DNA of 64,000 nt from Phycisphaerales bacterium (GTDB lineage: Bacteria > Planctomycetota > Phycisphaerae > Phycisphaerales > SM1A02). This document shows, in pieces, positions 26,870 to 35,448 of the stretch. Within the stretch, counting starts at the first letter, position 1. The number at the start of each line of letters is the position of its first letter. Made by a program: the position numbers and the translations under genes. The notes under the pieces are model-generated. The model ran no database searches. It worked only from the letters and a program-made list of their open reading frames with translations, and was not told the DNA's origin. Where the stretch lies: assembly GCA_009691915.1 (NCBI GenBank), contig SIAD01000002.1, forward strand, positions 54,562-118,561. The letters are read 5' to 3'.

Positions 26870-29275
26870 CTACTTACCGCGCTTTCCTCGGCGGCCCTGC
26901 TTGAATCCCTTCTTATGCCCCCGTTCGACACGCGGGGCTCCACGCCCTCCGACGAACCCTTTGTCACGCTTTCCCTGCGGCTCGCTGCCGCGCTTGCCAT
27001 CGTCGCCTGCGCCACCGCCGCCAGATCGCCGCACCACGCGCACGAGCGTCAGATCCATCTGTCGCATCGCCAGATCAATCGCACCGACCTTCACTTCGAC
27101 CGCATCCCCGAGGCCGAGGCTCGCGCCGCTTCGAGGATTAGTGAGGCGACCGGTCGAATCGCTCCTAATCCACCGCTGCCCTGATCCCATCTCGCGGACG
27201 CGGATCATTCCATCGGCGAGGAATCGATCGAGCATCACGAAGGCGCCGCCGCCACCCTGAGAGATCCCCGTCACGACGCCGGTAAGGGTCGCCGTCATGT
27301 GGTGATCTTTGAGGAACTGAAGAACGAGAAATGCCCTTAGCTCGCGCTCGGCGCCTTCCGCGTTTACCTCCGCTTCTGAGCAGTGTTCACCTGCCGCGAC
27401 GAGGTCGTCCACCTGTTCGACGCGCGGGTCACTGCGCATCCGGTCGAGGAGTTCGCGTCGGCGCTTCCCACCCGGCGGTGCGCGTCCGTTGTCGGTGAGT
27501 TCGGTCCATGCCTCAAGCATCCGGTGCGTGATGAGGTCTGGGTACCGCCTGATCGGGCTCGTGAAGTGGAGGTAGTGCTCGCTCGCCAGGGCGAAGTGTC
27601 CGATGAGTGCGGGTGAGTAGACCGCCTTGGCCATCGAGCGAAGCACAGCGAAGTGGATCGCCCGCTCACTGTCGGTACCGCGCACTCCATCGAGAAGCGC
27701 CTGCAGATCCTTGCGCTTGGGCGAATCGGGGAGTCTCACCTTCGCGGCTCGCGCGCAGAGACGCAACTCTTCGATGTCATGGAAATCAGGCTCAGGATGG
27801 ATGCGGCGAAGCGCAGGTAGTGACAGGGAAGCGAAGAGCCGCGCCACGGCCTCATTCGCTTCCACCATAAACATTTCGATCAGCGTGTGCGTGAAGGCGC
27901 TGTCCTCGGGCTCAACATCCTTGACCCGTCCATCGGCACCATAGACGAGCTCCGACTCAGGTAGAGCCAGCACGATCATCCCGTCGGCGAGCCGCCGTTG
28001 ACGCAGCGCCGTGGCGAGCCGTTGGCAGAGCCGCAATTCAGCGACCAGCGCTTCGTCCACCGGGGTCTCAGTCTTCGCGTGCCGGCGTGCCATAGCAAGG
28101 TCGCCGTCGATGACCGCCTGCGCCTCGAGGTAGGTCATCCGCTTTCGACTCCTGATGACGGTCGATGCGTACCGCTCATAGAGCACTTTGCCACTCACAT
28201 CAAAGGTGATGAACACCGACTTTGCAAACCGTGCCACAGCCTCCTGCAGTGAGCAGACCCCGTTGGAGAGAGTCTCCGGCAGCATCGGAATCACGAGCCG
28301 CGGCAGATATGCACTAGTGGCGCGCGCCCGCGCCTCGATGTCCAGCGCGCCGCCGCGAGGGACGAAGTACGCCACATCCGCGATGTGCACGCCCAGCGTC
28401 CACTCCTGAGTGGTCTCGTTCCAGGCGATCGAGATGGCATCGTCAAAGTCCCGTGCGTCGGGTGGATCGATGGTGAAGATCGACTCACTCGTCAGGTCGA
28501 TGCGTCCGGCCCACGGACCCTCGCGGTGACTCTCGAAATTGCGGGCCGCCGCCGCGGCCTCGTCCATCACGCTCTCCGGGAACTCCCCCGGCAGGTTGTG
28601 GGTGACGATCACGGATGCGGTCTCGGCATCCGGCTCCCCCGACACTCCCAGTCGCCTTGTGATGACCCCCTCGGCGCGTGAACGCTGATCCGGGAAGCGC
28701 GTAATTTCGACAATGACCTTGTCCCCCTCCATGGCGTCCTTCGCGCCAGGATCGCGCACGACGATCGGTTCCGTGAGCACCTTGCCGTCGGGCACGACGA
28801 TCCACCCACGCCCTTCCTTGGCCAGCGCGCCGGCGAATCGTGTCTGCTTTCGCGCGAGAACCTCAACGACCCGCGCCGTCGGCTTGGTGTCGGGCGCTCG
28901 ATCCCAACCAGCACCGCGGCGCACGATGGCCACCCGTACCCGGTCGCCCGAGACAGCTCCGCCCGTGTCAGCATCGGCGACATAGAGGTCTCCTTCGCGG
29001 CTCGGAATCTCCGGGATGAAGTATCCGCTACCACCACCACGCGCACTGATGCGGATCTTGCCGATCGATTCGTCCTTGTAGCGGGTCAGCCGCACGAGAT
29101 CATCAGAACTGATGTCGATGAAGTCCTCGTGCGCGAGAGTGTCGAGCGTGGCGCGAAACTCCGCGGATGCGTCCTCGAGGATGCGCATCTGCCGCTCGAG
29201 CTCGCGTGTGCGGACTGGCCGGTAGCCGTTGTGGCCGAGATGGTCGAGGATTTGAGCGCGGAACACTTGACTCAT
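26870..29275 (-). CDS. rnr: Ribonuclease R (RNase II/VacB family exoribonuclease)
   Basis: An 801-residue 3-prime to 5-prime exoribonuclease that degrades structured RNA. An N-terminal winged-helix part and cold-shock-like domains (about residues 1-230) precede the RNB catalytic domain, whose Mg2+ site is DPPDARDFDDAI (about 270-281). An S1 domain follows (about 650-735). The tail of about 40 residues is Lys/Arg/Gly-rich, as in RNase R. Its ATG overlaps the fmdB-like stop, so it is the last gene of the chaperone-led transcript. RNase R is a known stress and cold-shock enzyme, which fits that context. Confidence 0.95.
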   Translation of the reverse strand: MSQVFRAQILDHLGHNGYRPVRTRELERQMRILEDASAEFRATLDTLAHEDFIDISSDDLVRLTRYKDESIGKIRISARGGGSGYFIPEIPSREGDLYVADADTGGAVSGDRVRVAIVRRGAGWDRAPDTKPTARVVEVLARKQTRFAGALAKEGRGWIVVPDGKVLTEPIVVRDPGAKDAMEGDKVIVEITRFPDQRSRAEGVITRRLGVSGEPDAETASVIVTHNLPGEFPESVMDEAAAAARNFESHREGPWAGRIDLTSESIFTIDPPDARDFDDAISIAWNETTQEWTLGVHIADVAYFVPRGGALDIEARARATSAYLPRLVIPMLPETLSNGVCSLQEAVARFAKSVFITFDVSGKVLYERYASTVIRSRKRMTYLEAQAVIDGDLAMARRHAKTETPVDEALVAELRLCQRLATALRQRRLADGMIVLALPESELVYGADGRVKDVEPEDSAFTHTLIEMFMVEANEAVARLFASLSLPALRRIHPEPDFHDIEELRLCARAAKVRLPDSPKRKDLQALLDGVRGTDSERAIHFAVLRSMAKAVYSPALIGHFALASEHYLHFTSPIRRYPDLITHRMLEAWTELTDNGRAPPGGKRRRELLDRMRSDPRVEQVDDLVAAGEHCSEAEVNAEGAERELRAFLVLQFLKDHHMTATLTGVVTGISQGGGGAFVMLDRFLADGMIRVREMGSGQRWIRSDSTGRLTNPRSGASLGLGDAVEVKVGAIDLAMRQMDLTLVRVVRRSGGGGAGDDGKRGSEPQGKRDKGFVGGRGAPRVERGHKKGFKQGRRGKRGK

Positions 29276-29766
29276 CGACGCCTCCCTCGCTTTGGAGTGC
29301 GAACTATGTTGCCTGCGCCGCGTCCCTCGCGGGCGTGATTCTTTCCTCTCGGTGGGGGAGGGTTGCTCGCCTCGTCTGAGGGTGCGGGGGTCTTGGGTGT
29401 CGTTGGGGTCTTGGGTGTGGTCTTCGTATCAGGGGTCATTTCAGTCTTGCTCGCGGCCTTGCCCTGCGGTTCGGCCTTGGGTTCTTTGGTAGATGCGGTC
29501 GTCGAGGTTTCCTTGGTTTCGGGTGTCACCGGCGCATTCTCGCCCGACTTCTTCTCCAGGGTCTCTGCCTTCTTGTAGGCGTCGCTGCGATAGTCGGTTT
29601 CGTAGAAGCCGCCACCCTTGAAGATCACCGCAGATCCGATGGATACCTTGCGCTGGACGCGTCGTTTGCCGCACTTCGGACAGACGCGCACGGTCGACGC
29701 GGTGATGGGCTGGAACCGCTCGAATTCGTGACCGCACGCCCGGCAGAGGTATTCGTAGGTGGGCAT
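29272..29766 (-). CDS. FmdB-family zinc-ribbon protein with long low-complexity tail
   Basis: A 164-residue protein. The first 70 residues are an FmdB/CxxC_CXXC_SSSS-type regulatory zinc ribbon: MPTYEYLCRACGHEFE with C8/C11 and VCPKCGK with C29/C32, then FKGGGFYETDYR. The rest (about 75-164) is a Lys/Thr/Pro/Glu-rich disordered tail that ends basic. Start chosen: ATG 29766, three bases after the grpE stop. Function is unproven for the family; possible roles are transcriptional regulation or a ribosome-linked role. It is coupled to rnr by an ATGA overlap. Confidence 0.88.
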   Translation of the reverse strand: MPTYEYLCRACGHEFERFQPITASTVRVCPKCGKRRVQRKVSIGSAVIFKGGGFYETDYRSDAYKKAETLEKKSGENAPVTPETKETSTTASTKEPKAEPQGKAASKTEMTPDTKTTPKTPTTPKTPAPSDEASNPPPPRGKNHAREGRGAGNIVRTPKRGRRR

Positions 29767-29768
29767 CG

Positions 29769-30329
29769 TCAGTCGACACCTGGTGCCACGGCGACCTTCG
29801 CGCTCCTCAGCGCCATCTCGCCGAAGCGATATCCCGCCTGGAGGCATGCGGCAACATGGCCCGGTTTGGCCGCATCGGATGCCTGCTGCATGACTGCCTC
29901 GTGAACCGTCGGGTCGAACTCGTCGCCAACCTTGGGCTCAACCCGCTCCACGCCGCACTTGGCGAGTGCCTTGAGCGTGTCCTCGCGGAACGCCTCGATC
30001 GCCTCAGCGAGTTTCGATGCATCGAGTGAGTGCAGATCGTGCCCGATCGCGACATCGAGGTGCTCCAGCACCGGGACAATCGCCCGCGCCAGTGCCGTCA
30101 CGCCATGATTGCGGGCCCGCAGTTCGTTGTCGGCGGAGCGCCGCTGGAAGTTCTGAAGGTCGGCAAGCGCACGAAGATAACCAGCGGTCCTTTCGTCGAG
30201 TTGCTTCTGGAGGAGGGCGAGTGCATCGCACTCAGGCTCAACTGCGGGATCAGTCGCATCCGGAACACCCTGCACGGGCGTGGATTCCTGGCTCGGCATG
30301 GCGGCGTGATCAGTGGTCTTCTTGGTCAT
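29769..30329 (-). CDS. grpE: Nucleotide exchange factor GrpE
   Basis: A 186-residue co-chaperone that releases ADP from DnaK. A disordered acidic start is followed by the long dimer helix (about residues 40-105: LRALADLQNFQRRSADNE) and the C-terminal beta domain with the GrpE signature region DPTVHEAVMQQ and GYRFGEMALRSAKVAVA. It follows dnaJ by three bases. dnaK itself is not in this cluster. Confidence 0.95.
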   Translation of the reverse strand: MTKKTTDHAAMPSQESTPVQGVPDATDPAVEPECDALALLQKQLDERTAGYLRALADLQNFQRRSADNELRARNHGVTALARAIVPVLEHLDVAIGHDLHSLDASKLAEAIEAFREDTLKALAKCGVERVEPKVGDEFDPTVHEAVMQQASDAAKPGHVAACLQAGYRFGEMALRSAKVAVAPGVD

Positions 30330-30332
30330 TGG

Positions 30333-31499
30333 TCAGCTCCCTGCAATCGTGTCCTTGATCTTCTTCCACACACCCTTGCCAGCGGGACGATACTCCTCCC
30401 CCTCGTTGAGCTCGGTTCTGGCCAGCCTTTCGAAGAGTTCCCGTTGCTCGGGGGTGACTTTCTTGGGAACTCGGATCGTGATGCCGACTCTCATGTCGCC
30501 ACGCGACTCCGGCGACCGAAGGTGTGGCAGCCCCGCCTCATCGATGGTGAGTATGTCGCCATGCTGTGTTCCCCTGGGAACTTCCAGCCGCGTCGTTCCA
30601 TCAAGTGTGTCAATCGTGGTCGAGCCCCCAAGCGCCGCGAGTGCATAGCTGATTTCGCGCGAGACAATGAGGTCGTCCTCGACTCGCTCGAATCGCTCGT
30701 GATCCTGAACCTGCACGGCGACATGAAGATCGCCCCGTGGTCCCTTGCCCGCGGCGTCCGCCTCCGGCGGTGGTGGTTCACCCTCGCCTCCGATGCGAAT
30801 GACCTGTCCGTCGGCGATGCCCGGAGGGACCTTGACGGTGAGTGCGCGTCGCTTGGCGACACGGGCCGTCCCTCGGCACTCGGAGCAGGGTTCGGCAATC
30901 ACCATCCCTCGACCGCGGCAGTTCGGGCAGGTGGTCACCATGCGAAACATCCCGCCCAATCCAGTTTGTGCAACCTGGCCGTTGCCCTGGCATGTCGGAC
31001 ACTTGATCGGCTTCGTTCCGGCCCGTGCGCCGGTGCCAGTGCATCCATCACAGACATCGCGTCGCGCAAAGGCGACTTCTACTTCCGTGCCTGTCAGGAC
31101 ATCCTGCAACTTGATCTCAACGGTCGTCTCGAGGTCGTAGCCGCGAAGCGGGCCGCGCCGGGTGCGTCCACCGCCACCGAGTCCGCCGCCTATCCCGCCT
31201 CCAAAGATGTCGTTGAAGATCGAGAAGATGTCGTCGGGGCGCATCCTCGAGAAGTCGTGACCGGGTGTCTGGCGCAGTCCCGCGTGGCCATGCGTGTCGT
31301 AGAGCCCCTTGCGTTCGGGATCCGATAGCACCTCGTACGCCTCGGCGCACGCCTTGAATTCCGATTCGGCTTTCGGATCCCCGGGGTTTCGGTCAGGGTG
31401 CCACTTCATCGCCATGCGGCGATAGGCACGCTTGATCTCGTCACCATTGGCGGCGCGCTCGATGGAAAGCACCGCGTAGTAGTCGCGTTCAACCGCCAC
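30333..31499 (-). CDS. dnaJ: Chaperone protein DnaJ
   Basis: A 388-residue type I J-domain co-chaperone. The HPD motif that stimulates DnaK is at residues 34-36. A Gly-rich region (about 75-125) is followed by the zinc domain with four repeats, CDGCTGTG, CPTCQGNG, CPNCRGRG and CSECRGTA, of which the last departs from CxxCxGxG at its final Gly. The C-terminal peptide-binding domains are complete. The start is GTG 31499. A strong hairpin lies just upstream, between the groEL copy 2 stop and this start. Neighbour grpE follows in the same transcript. Confidence 0.96.
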   Translation of the reverse strand: MAVERDYYAVLSIERAANGDEIKRAYRRMAMKWHPDRNPGDPKAESEFKACAEAYEVLSDPERKGLYDTHGHAGLRQTPGHDFSRMRPDDIFSIFNDIFGGGIGGGLGGGGRTRRGPLRGYDLETTVEIKLQDVLTGTEVEVAFARRDVCDGCTGTGARAGTKPIKCPTCQGNGQVAQTGLGGMFRMVTTCPNCRGRGMVIAEPCSECRGTARVAKRRALTVKVPPGIADGQVIRIGGEGEPPPPEADAAGKGPRGDLHVAVQVQDHERFERVEDDLIVSREISYALAALGGSTTIDTLDGTTRLEVPRGTQHGDILTIDEAGLPHLRSPESRGDMRVGITIRVPKKVTPEQRELFERLARTELNEGEEYRPAGKGVWKKIKDTIAGS

Positions 31500-31527
31500 G
31501 GCGCCCTGACTCCCAAGTTTGAAACTC

Positions 31528-31565
31528 GGAGGAGCGGGGAACCTGTGCGGGCCCCACGCTCCTCC
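31528..31565 (-). promoter_or_regulatory. Long intercistronic hairpin between groEL copy 2 and dnaJ
   Basis: Perfect 8-bp inverted repeat GGAGGAGC/GCTCCTCC (31528-31535 and 31558-31565), extendable inward by GGGG/CCCC. It has no T-run after it on the minus strand, so it is more likely an mRNA processing or stability element, or a partial attenuator that lowers dnaJ-grpE relative to groEL, than a full terminator. Confidence 0.5.
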
Positions 31566-31583
31566 AGTAAACCTTCATCCTTC

Positions 31584-33197
31584 TCAGGCGACCGCCCCTT
31601 CCGCCGGGGCGGCCTCCTCCTTGAGTTCGGTGACAAGAACATCAGTCGTCAGCATGAGACCAGCGACGCTCGCTGCATTCTCGATCGCAGTCTTGGCCAC
31701 CAGCGTGGGATCAATGATCCCCGCACCGATCAGATCCTGATACTCGCCGGTCGAGGCGTTGAAGCCGAAGGCCCCCTTTCCACAGAGGACCTTGTCCACC
31801 ACGATGTCGCCATCGATCCCGTAGTTGGTCGCGATCTGCCAGCACGGGCGCTTGAGTGCCTCGGCCACGATGTCGTAGCCGAAGACCTCATCCCCTTCCG
31901 CGCTCTTGCGTGCGGAATTCACGGCAGCGATTGACCTGAGGTAGGCGACGCCGCCGCCGGCGACATAGCCATCCTTAGCCGCGGCTCGGGTGGCGTGCAG
32001 GGCATCGTCGACGCGGTCCTTCTTCTCCTTCATCGCGATCTCGGTCGCCGCGCCGACATGGATGATGGCCACGCCGCCAGTGAGCTTTGCGAGCCGCTCC
32101 TGGAATTTCTCGCGGTCGTAATCGGATGTCGACTTGTCATGGAGCGTCTGGATCTGTGCGACGCGGTCGTTGATGGCAGCCTTCTTGCCGCCGCCCTCGA
32201 TGACCGTGCACTCGTCCTTGGTTGCGACGATTCTGCGCGCGGATCCGAGCTCGTTGAGTTCGACATCCGCCAGATTGCGGCCGAGATCCTCGGAGAAGAA
32301 CACTCCGCCGGTAAGGGTCGCGATGTCGCCCAGCATGGCCTTACGGCGATCGCCAAAGCCGGGGGCCTTGACCGCGCAGACCTGCAGGACGCCACGGAGT
32401 CGGTTGACGACGAGGGCCGTGAGCGCCTCATTTTCGACCTCTTCCGCGATGATGAGCAGTGGCTTGGTCGCGACAGCGACCTTGTTGAGCAGCGGCAGGA
32501 GATCGACCAGGTTGGAGATCTTCTTCTCGTAGATGAGCACGAGTGCGCTCTCGAGAACGCACTCCGCCTTCTTGGGATCGGTCATGAAGTACGGGGAGAG
32601 GTATCCCTTGTCGAAGCACATGCCTTCGACATAGTCGAGGGTCGTGTCGGCGGTCTTGCCCTCCTCGATCTCCACGACGCCGTTGGCGCCGACTTTGTTG
32701 ATCGCCTCGGCGATCAAACTTCCGATGTCGGTGTCGTGGTTGGAGCTCACGATGGCGACCTTCTCGAGGTCGGCCTTTCCCTTGCACTTGGTGGAGGCGT
32801 TGCCGATGGATGTCGCCGCTGCCTTCGCCGCGTCGTTGATGCCGCGTTGGATGGCGACCGCATTGGCGCCAGTGGCAACGAACTTGAGCCCGCCGTTGAA
32901 AATCGCCGCCGCCAGAAGCGTGGCGGCCGTGGTGCCGTCTCCGGCAACATCCGCAGTCTTCTTGGCGACCTGCGCCACGAGTTTCGCGCCCATGTTCTGG
33001 AAGGGATTCGCGAGTTCGACTTCCTTGGCAACGCTGACGCCGTCCTTGGTCACGGCGGGGTTGCCATAGGACTTCTGCACGATCACATTGCGTCCCGAGG
33101 GACCCATAGTGACCCCGACTGCCTTCGCGATCTGGTCGACGCCGCGCTTGAGTTCGGCCTGGGCCGAGGTCGTGTACTTCATCTGCTTAGTGGACAT
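31584..33197 (-). CDS. groEL: Chaperonin GroEL, copy 2 (no GGM tail)
   Basis: A 537-residue 60-kDa chaperonin. The ATPase loop AGDGTTAATLLAAAI and the catalytic Asp in RVDDALHATRAA are kept, so it should hydrolyse ATP. It differs from copy 1 by a more divergent N-terminal block (TMGPSGRNVIVQKSYGNPAVTKDG) and by its end, EEAAPAEGAVA, in place of the Gly-Gly-Met repeats that line the normal cage. This suggests a specialised client set or mixed rings. It lies 44 bases after groES and 84 before dnaJ in the same direction. Confidence 0.95.
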   Translation of the reverse strand: MSTKQMKYTTSAQAELKRGVDQIAKAVGVTMGPSGRNVIVQKSYGNPAVTKDGVSVAKEVELANPFQNMGAKLVAQVAKKTADVAGDGTTAATLLAAAIFNGGLKFVATGANAVAIQRGINDAAKAAATSIGNASTKCKGKADLEKVAIVSSNHDTDIGSLIAEAINKVGANGVVEIEEGKTADTTLDYVEGMCFDKGYLSPYFMTDPKKAECVLESALVLIYEKKISNLVDLLPLLNKVAVATKPLLIIAEEVENEALTALVVNRLRGVLQVCAVKAPGFGDRRKAMLGDIATLTGGVFFSEDLGRNLADVELNELGSARRIVATKDECTVIEGGGKKAAINDRVAQIQTLHDKSTSDYDREKFQERLAKLTGGVAIIHVGAATEIAMKEKKDRVDDALHATRAAAKDGYVAGGGVAYLRSIAAVNSARKSAEGDEVFGYDIVAEALKRPCWQIATNYGIDGDIVVDKVLCGKGAFGFNASTGEYQDLIGAGIIDPTLVAKTAIENAASVAGLMLTTDVLVTELKEEAAPAEGAVA

Positions 33198-33241
33198 GTG
33201 GTGTTCCTGCTGTGGTGAGTCTGGTCTTGGAGTGCGTGAGA

Positions 33242-33535
33242 TCAGCCGTCGATGACACCGAGGAGCTCGCTCTCGCGAATGATGAGATGTGTGATGTTCT
33301 TGATCTCAATCTCGGTGCCCGAGTACTTGCCGTAGACGACGGTGTCGCCCTTCTTGACGGTGGGACAAAGGCGCGTGCCGTTGTCGAGGAGTTTGCCGGG
33401 GCCAACCGAGACGACCTTGCCCTGCATAGGCTTCTCTTTCGCGTTCTCGGGGAGGTAGATGCCCGAGGCGGTCTTGGTCTCCGGATCAAGCGGCTTGACG
33501 ACGATGCGGTCTTCGAGGGGTCGAACAGTGCTCAT
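33242..33535 (-). CDS. groES: Co-chaperonin GroES
   Basis: A 97-residue lid protein for the GroEL ring. The family start RPLEDRIVVKPLDPETKTASGIYLP and the mobile loop are intact, and the end region KYSGTEIEIKNITHLIIRES is typical. It lies between two groEL genes, 47 bases after copy 1 and 44 before copy 2, an arrangement that is the reverse of the usual groES-groEL order for the first pair and normal for the second. It probably serves both rings. Confidence 0.97.
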   Translation of the reverse strand: MSTVRPLEDRIVVKPLDPETKTASGIYLPENAKEKPMQGKVVSVGPGKLLDNGTRLCPTVKKGDTVVYGKYSGTEIEIKNITHLIIRESELLGVIDG

Positions 33536-33582
33536 TGAGTTTCTCCGTGTGAGGTTTGAAGTTGATTGATTGAACTGTGGGC

Positions 33583-35277
33583 TCAGAAGTCCATGCCACC
33601 CATGCCACCCATGCCGCCCATGCCACCCATGCCACCCATGCCGCCCATGCCACCATGGTCGTGACCATGGCCGCCCTTGGCTTCTTCCTTCGGCTTGGGT
33701 GCTTCGGTGATGGTGGAGTCGGTGACAAGGAGGAGCGTGGCGACGCTCGCGGCGTTCTGAAGCGCCACGCGGTCGACCTTTGCCGGGGTGATGACACCCT
33801 GCTTCATGAGGTCGCCGTAGGTCCGTGTGAGTGCGTTGAAGCCCTCGGCACCCTTCATTTCGGAGACCTTGGCGACGACGACGCTGCCGCGTTCGCCGGC
33901 GTTGTCGGCGATCGTGCGCAGCGGAACGGCTAGCGCTTCCGCGACAGCATCGACACCGAAGGCTTCGTCGTTAGTGCACTCGGCCCTGACCTTCTTGAGT
34001 GATGGGATCGCGCGGATGTAGGCGACACCGCCGCCGGCGACGACGCCCTCTGTGACGGCCGCACGCGTTGCGTGCAGCGCATCCTCGACGCGTCCCTTCT
34101 TCTCCTTGAGTTCGGCCTCACTTGAGGCGCCGACCTTGATCTGCGCGATGCCTCCGGCGAGTTTGGCGAGTCGCTCCTGGAGCTTCTCGCGGTCGTAGTC
34201 CGAGTCAGTCCGCTCAATCTCGCTGCGGATCTGGGCGCATCGCCCTTGGATCGACTTCGTGCTGCCAGCTCCCTCAACTACGGTCGTGTTGTCGCCGTCG
34301 ATGGAGATCTTCTTGGCCTGTCCGAGTTGGGAGATCGCGACCTTGTCGAGCTCGATTCCCAGATCCTTCATAATCGCGTGGCCGCCGGTGAGGATTGCGA
34401 GGTCTTCCAACATCGCCTTGCGACGATCGCCGTAGCCGGGAGCCTTGACGGCGCAGACATTGAGGACGCCGCGCATCTTGTTGATGACCAGAGTCGAGAG
34501 TGCCTCGCCTGTGACATCCTCGGCAATGATGAGGAGGGGTTTCTTGGATTCCATGACCTTCTCGAGGAACGGAACCAACTTGGTCACCGAGTCGATCTTG
34601 TCCTCGTGAATGAGGACGAGCGCCTTCTCGAATTCGACGACCATCTTCTCGGTGTCGGTCACGAAATTGGCACTCAGGTAGCCACGGTCGAAACGCATTC
34701 CCTCGACGACCTCAACGACTGTGTCGCGGCCCTTGCCTTCCTCGACCGTGATGACCCCGTCCTTGCCCACCTTCTCGAACGCCTCCGCCATGATCTTGCC
34801 GACCTCCGGATCGTTGTTCGCGCTGATGGTCGCCACATTCTCGATGCTGCCATCGACATTTGCGACCGGCTTCGCCTGCGACGCGATCGACTCGGTTACC
34901 GCGATGACCGCCTTGCGGACGCCGCGCACAAGGGCGTTTGCGTCGGCACCGGCCGCGATCGACTTTAGGCCGATGCGGAAGATGGCCTCGGCGAGGACGG
35001 TCGCGGTCGTGGTGCCATCGCCAGCATCGTCTGATGTCTTGGAGGCGGCCTCTTTGACGAGTTTGGCACCGAGGTTCTCAACTCGGTCGCGCAACTCGAC
35101 CTCTTCGGCCACGGTCACGCCATCCTTTGTGACGGTCGGGCCTCCCCAACTCTTGTCGAGGACGGCATTGCGGCCACGGGGTCCAAGGGTGCTCTTGACA
35201 GCGTCGTTGAGTTTCTTGACGCCGGCGAGAAGTCGCTTGCGGGCCTGAACATCAAATGTGAGATCCTTAACTGCCAT
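33583..35277 (-). CDS. groEL: Chaperonin GroEL, copy 1 (with GGM tail)
   Basis: A 564-residue 60-kDa chaperonin and the first gene of the cluster. Start chosen: ATG 35277 (MAVKDLTFDVQAR) with TGGAGAA upstream; the open frame continues to 35337 but without a ribosome-binding site. The ATPase motif AGDGTTTATVLAEAI and RVEDALHATRAA are present. The C-terminus carries a His/Gly segment and then about seven GGM repeats ending in DF, the classic cage-floor tail, so this looks like the housekeeping GroEL. It follows a sigma-54-type promoter. Confidence 0.96.
   Translation of the reverse strand: MAVKDLTFDVQARKRLLAGVKKLNDAVKSTLGPRGRNAVLDKSWGGPTVTKDGVTVAEEVELRDRVENLGAKLVKEAASKTSDDAGDGTTTATVLAEAIFRIGLKSIAAGADANALVRGVRKAVIAVTESIASQAKPVANVDGSIENVATISANNDPEVGKIMAEAFEKVGKDGVITVEEGKGRDTVVEVVEGMRFDRGYLSANFVTDTEKMVVEFEKALVLIHEDKIDSVTKLVPFLEKVMESKKPLLIIAEDVTGEALSTLVINKMRGVLNVCAVKAPGYGDRRKAMLEDLAILTGGHAIMKDLGIELDKVAISQLGQAKKISIDGDNTTVVEGAGSTKSIQGRCAQIRSEIERTDSDYDREKLQERLAKLAGGIAQIKVGASSEAELKEKKGRVEDALHATRAAVTEGVVAGGGVAYIRAIPSLKKVRAECTNDEAFGVDAVAEALAVPLRTIADNAGERGSVVVAKVSEMKGAEGFNALTRTYGDLMKQGVITPAKVDRVALQNAASVATLLLVTDSTITEAPKPKEEAKGGHGHDHGGMGGMGGMGGMGGMGGMGGMDF
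33591..33656 (-). repeat. Tandem 9-bp repeat coding the GGM tail of GroEL copy 1
   Basis: About seven near-identical units of ccatgccac/ccatgccgc on the plus strand encode the Gly-Gly-Met repeats of GroEL. Only the third base of a Gly codon varies. The tract could change length by slippage in steps of three residues without breaking the frame. Confidence 0.85.
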
Positions 35278-35374
35278 GGTGTTTCTCCAGCTGGTGGTGT
35301 TCTGGTATCGGGTCTTCAATCGAGCCGTTTTCGGCACCCCGAAGCCCGAAGCCGGGTCGTAGGCGGCTCGCTAT

Positions 35375-35391
35375 AGCAAACGCCGTGCCAA
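35375..35391 (-). promoter_or_regulatory. Sigma-54 (-24/-12) promoter of the groEL-groES-groEL-dnaJ-grpE cluster
   Basis: The minus strand reads TTGGCACGGCGTTTGCT, which fits the sigma-54 consensus YTGGCACGrNNNTTGCW at every fixed position: TGGCACG, four bases, TTGC, with the GG (35388-35389) and GC (35376-35377) doublets the required 10 bases apart. Transcription would start near 35364, leaving a leader of about 87 bases with a small TTCGG/CCGAA hairpin (35330-35343). No CIRCE (GAGTGCTAA-type) element for HrcA and no good sigma-70 hexamer pair are seen in this 255-base gap. Confidence 0.78.
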
Positions 35392-35448
35392 GGTGGCATG
35401 CACACAGATGATCATGGATTGCCCGCAGTTGGCTTGTTTGGTTAGTGA

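Noticed and set aside
32000..33218. 407-residue plus-strand ORF opposite groEL copy 2
   Set aside because: It is the exact antisense of a conserved groEL and shows mirror codon bias.
33591..33656. CRISPR-like or microsatellite repeat
   Set aside because: The 9-bp units have no spacers and encode the GGM tail of GroEL.
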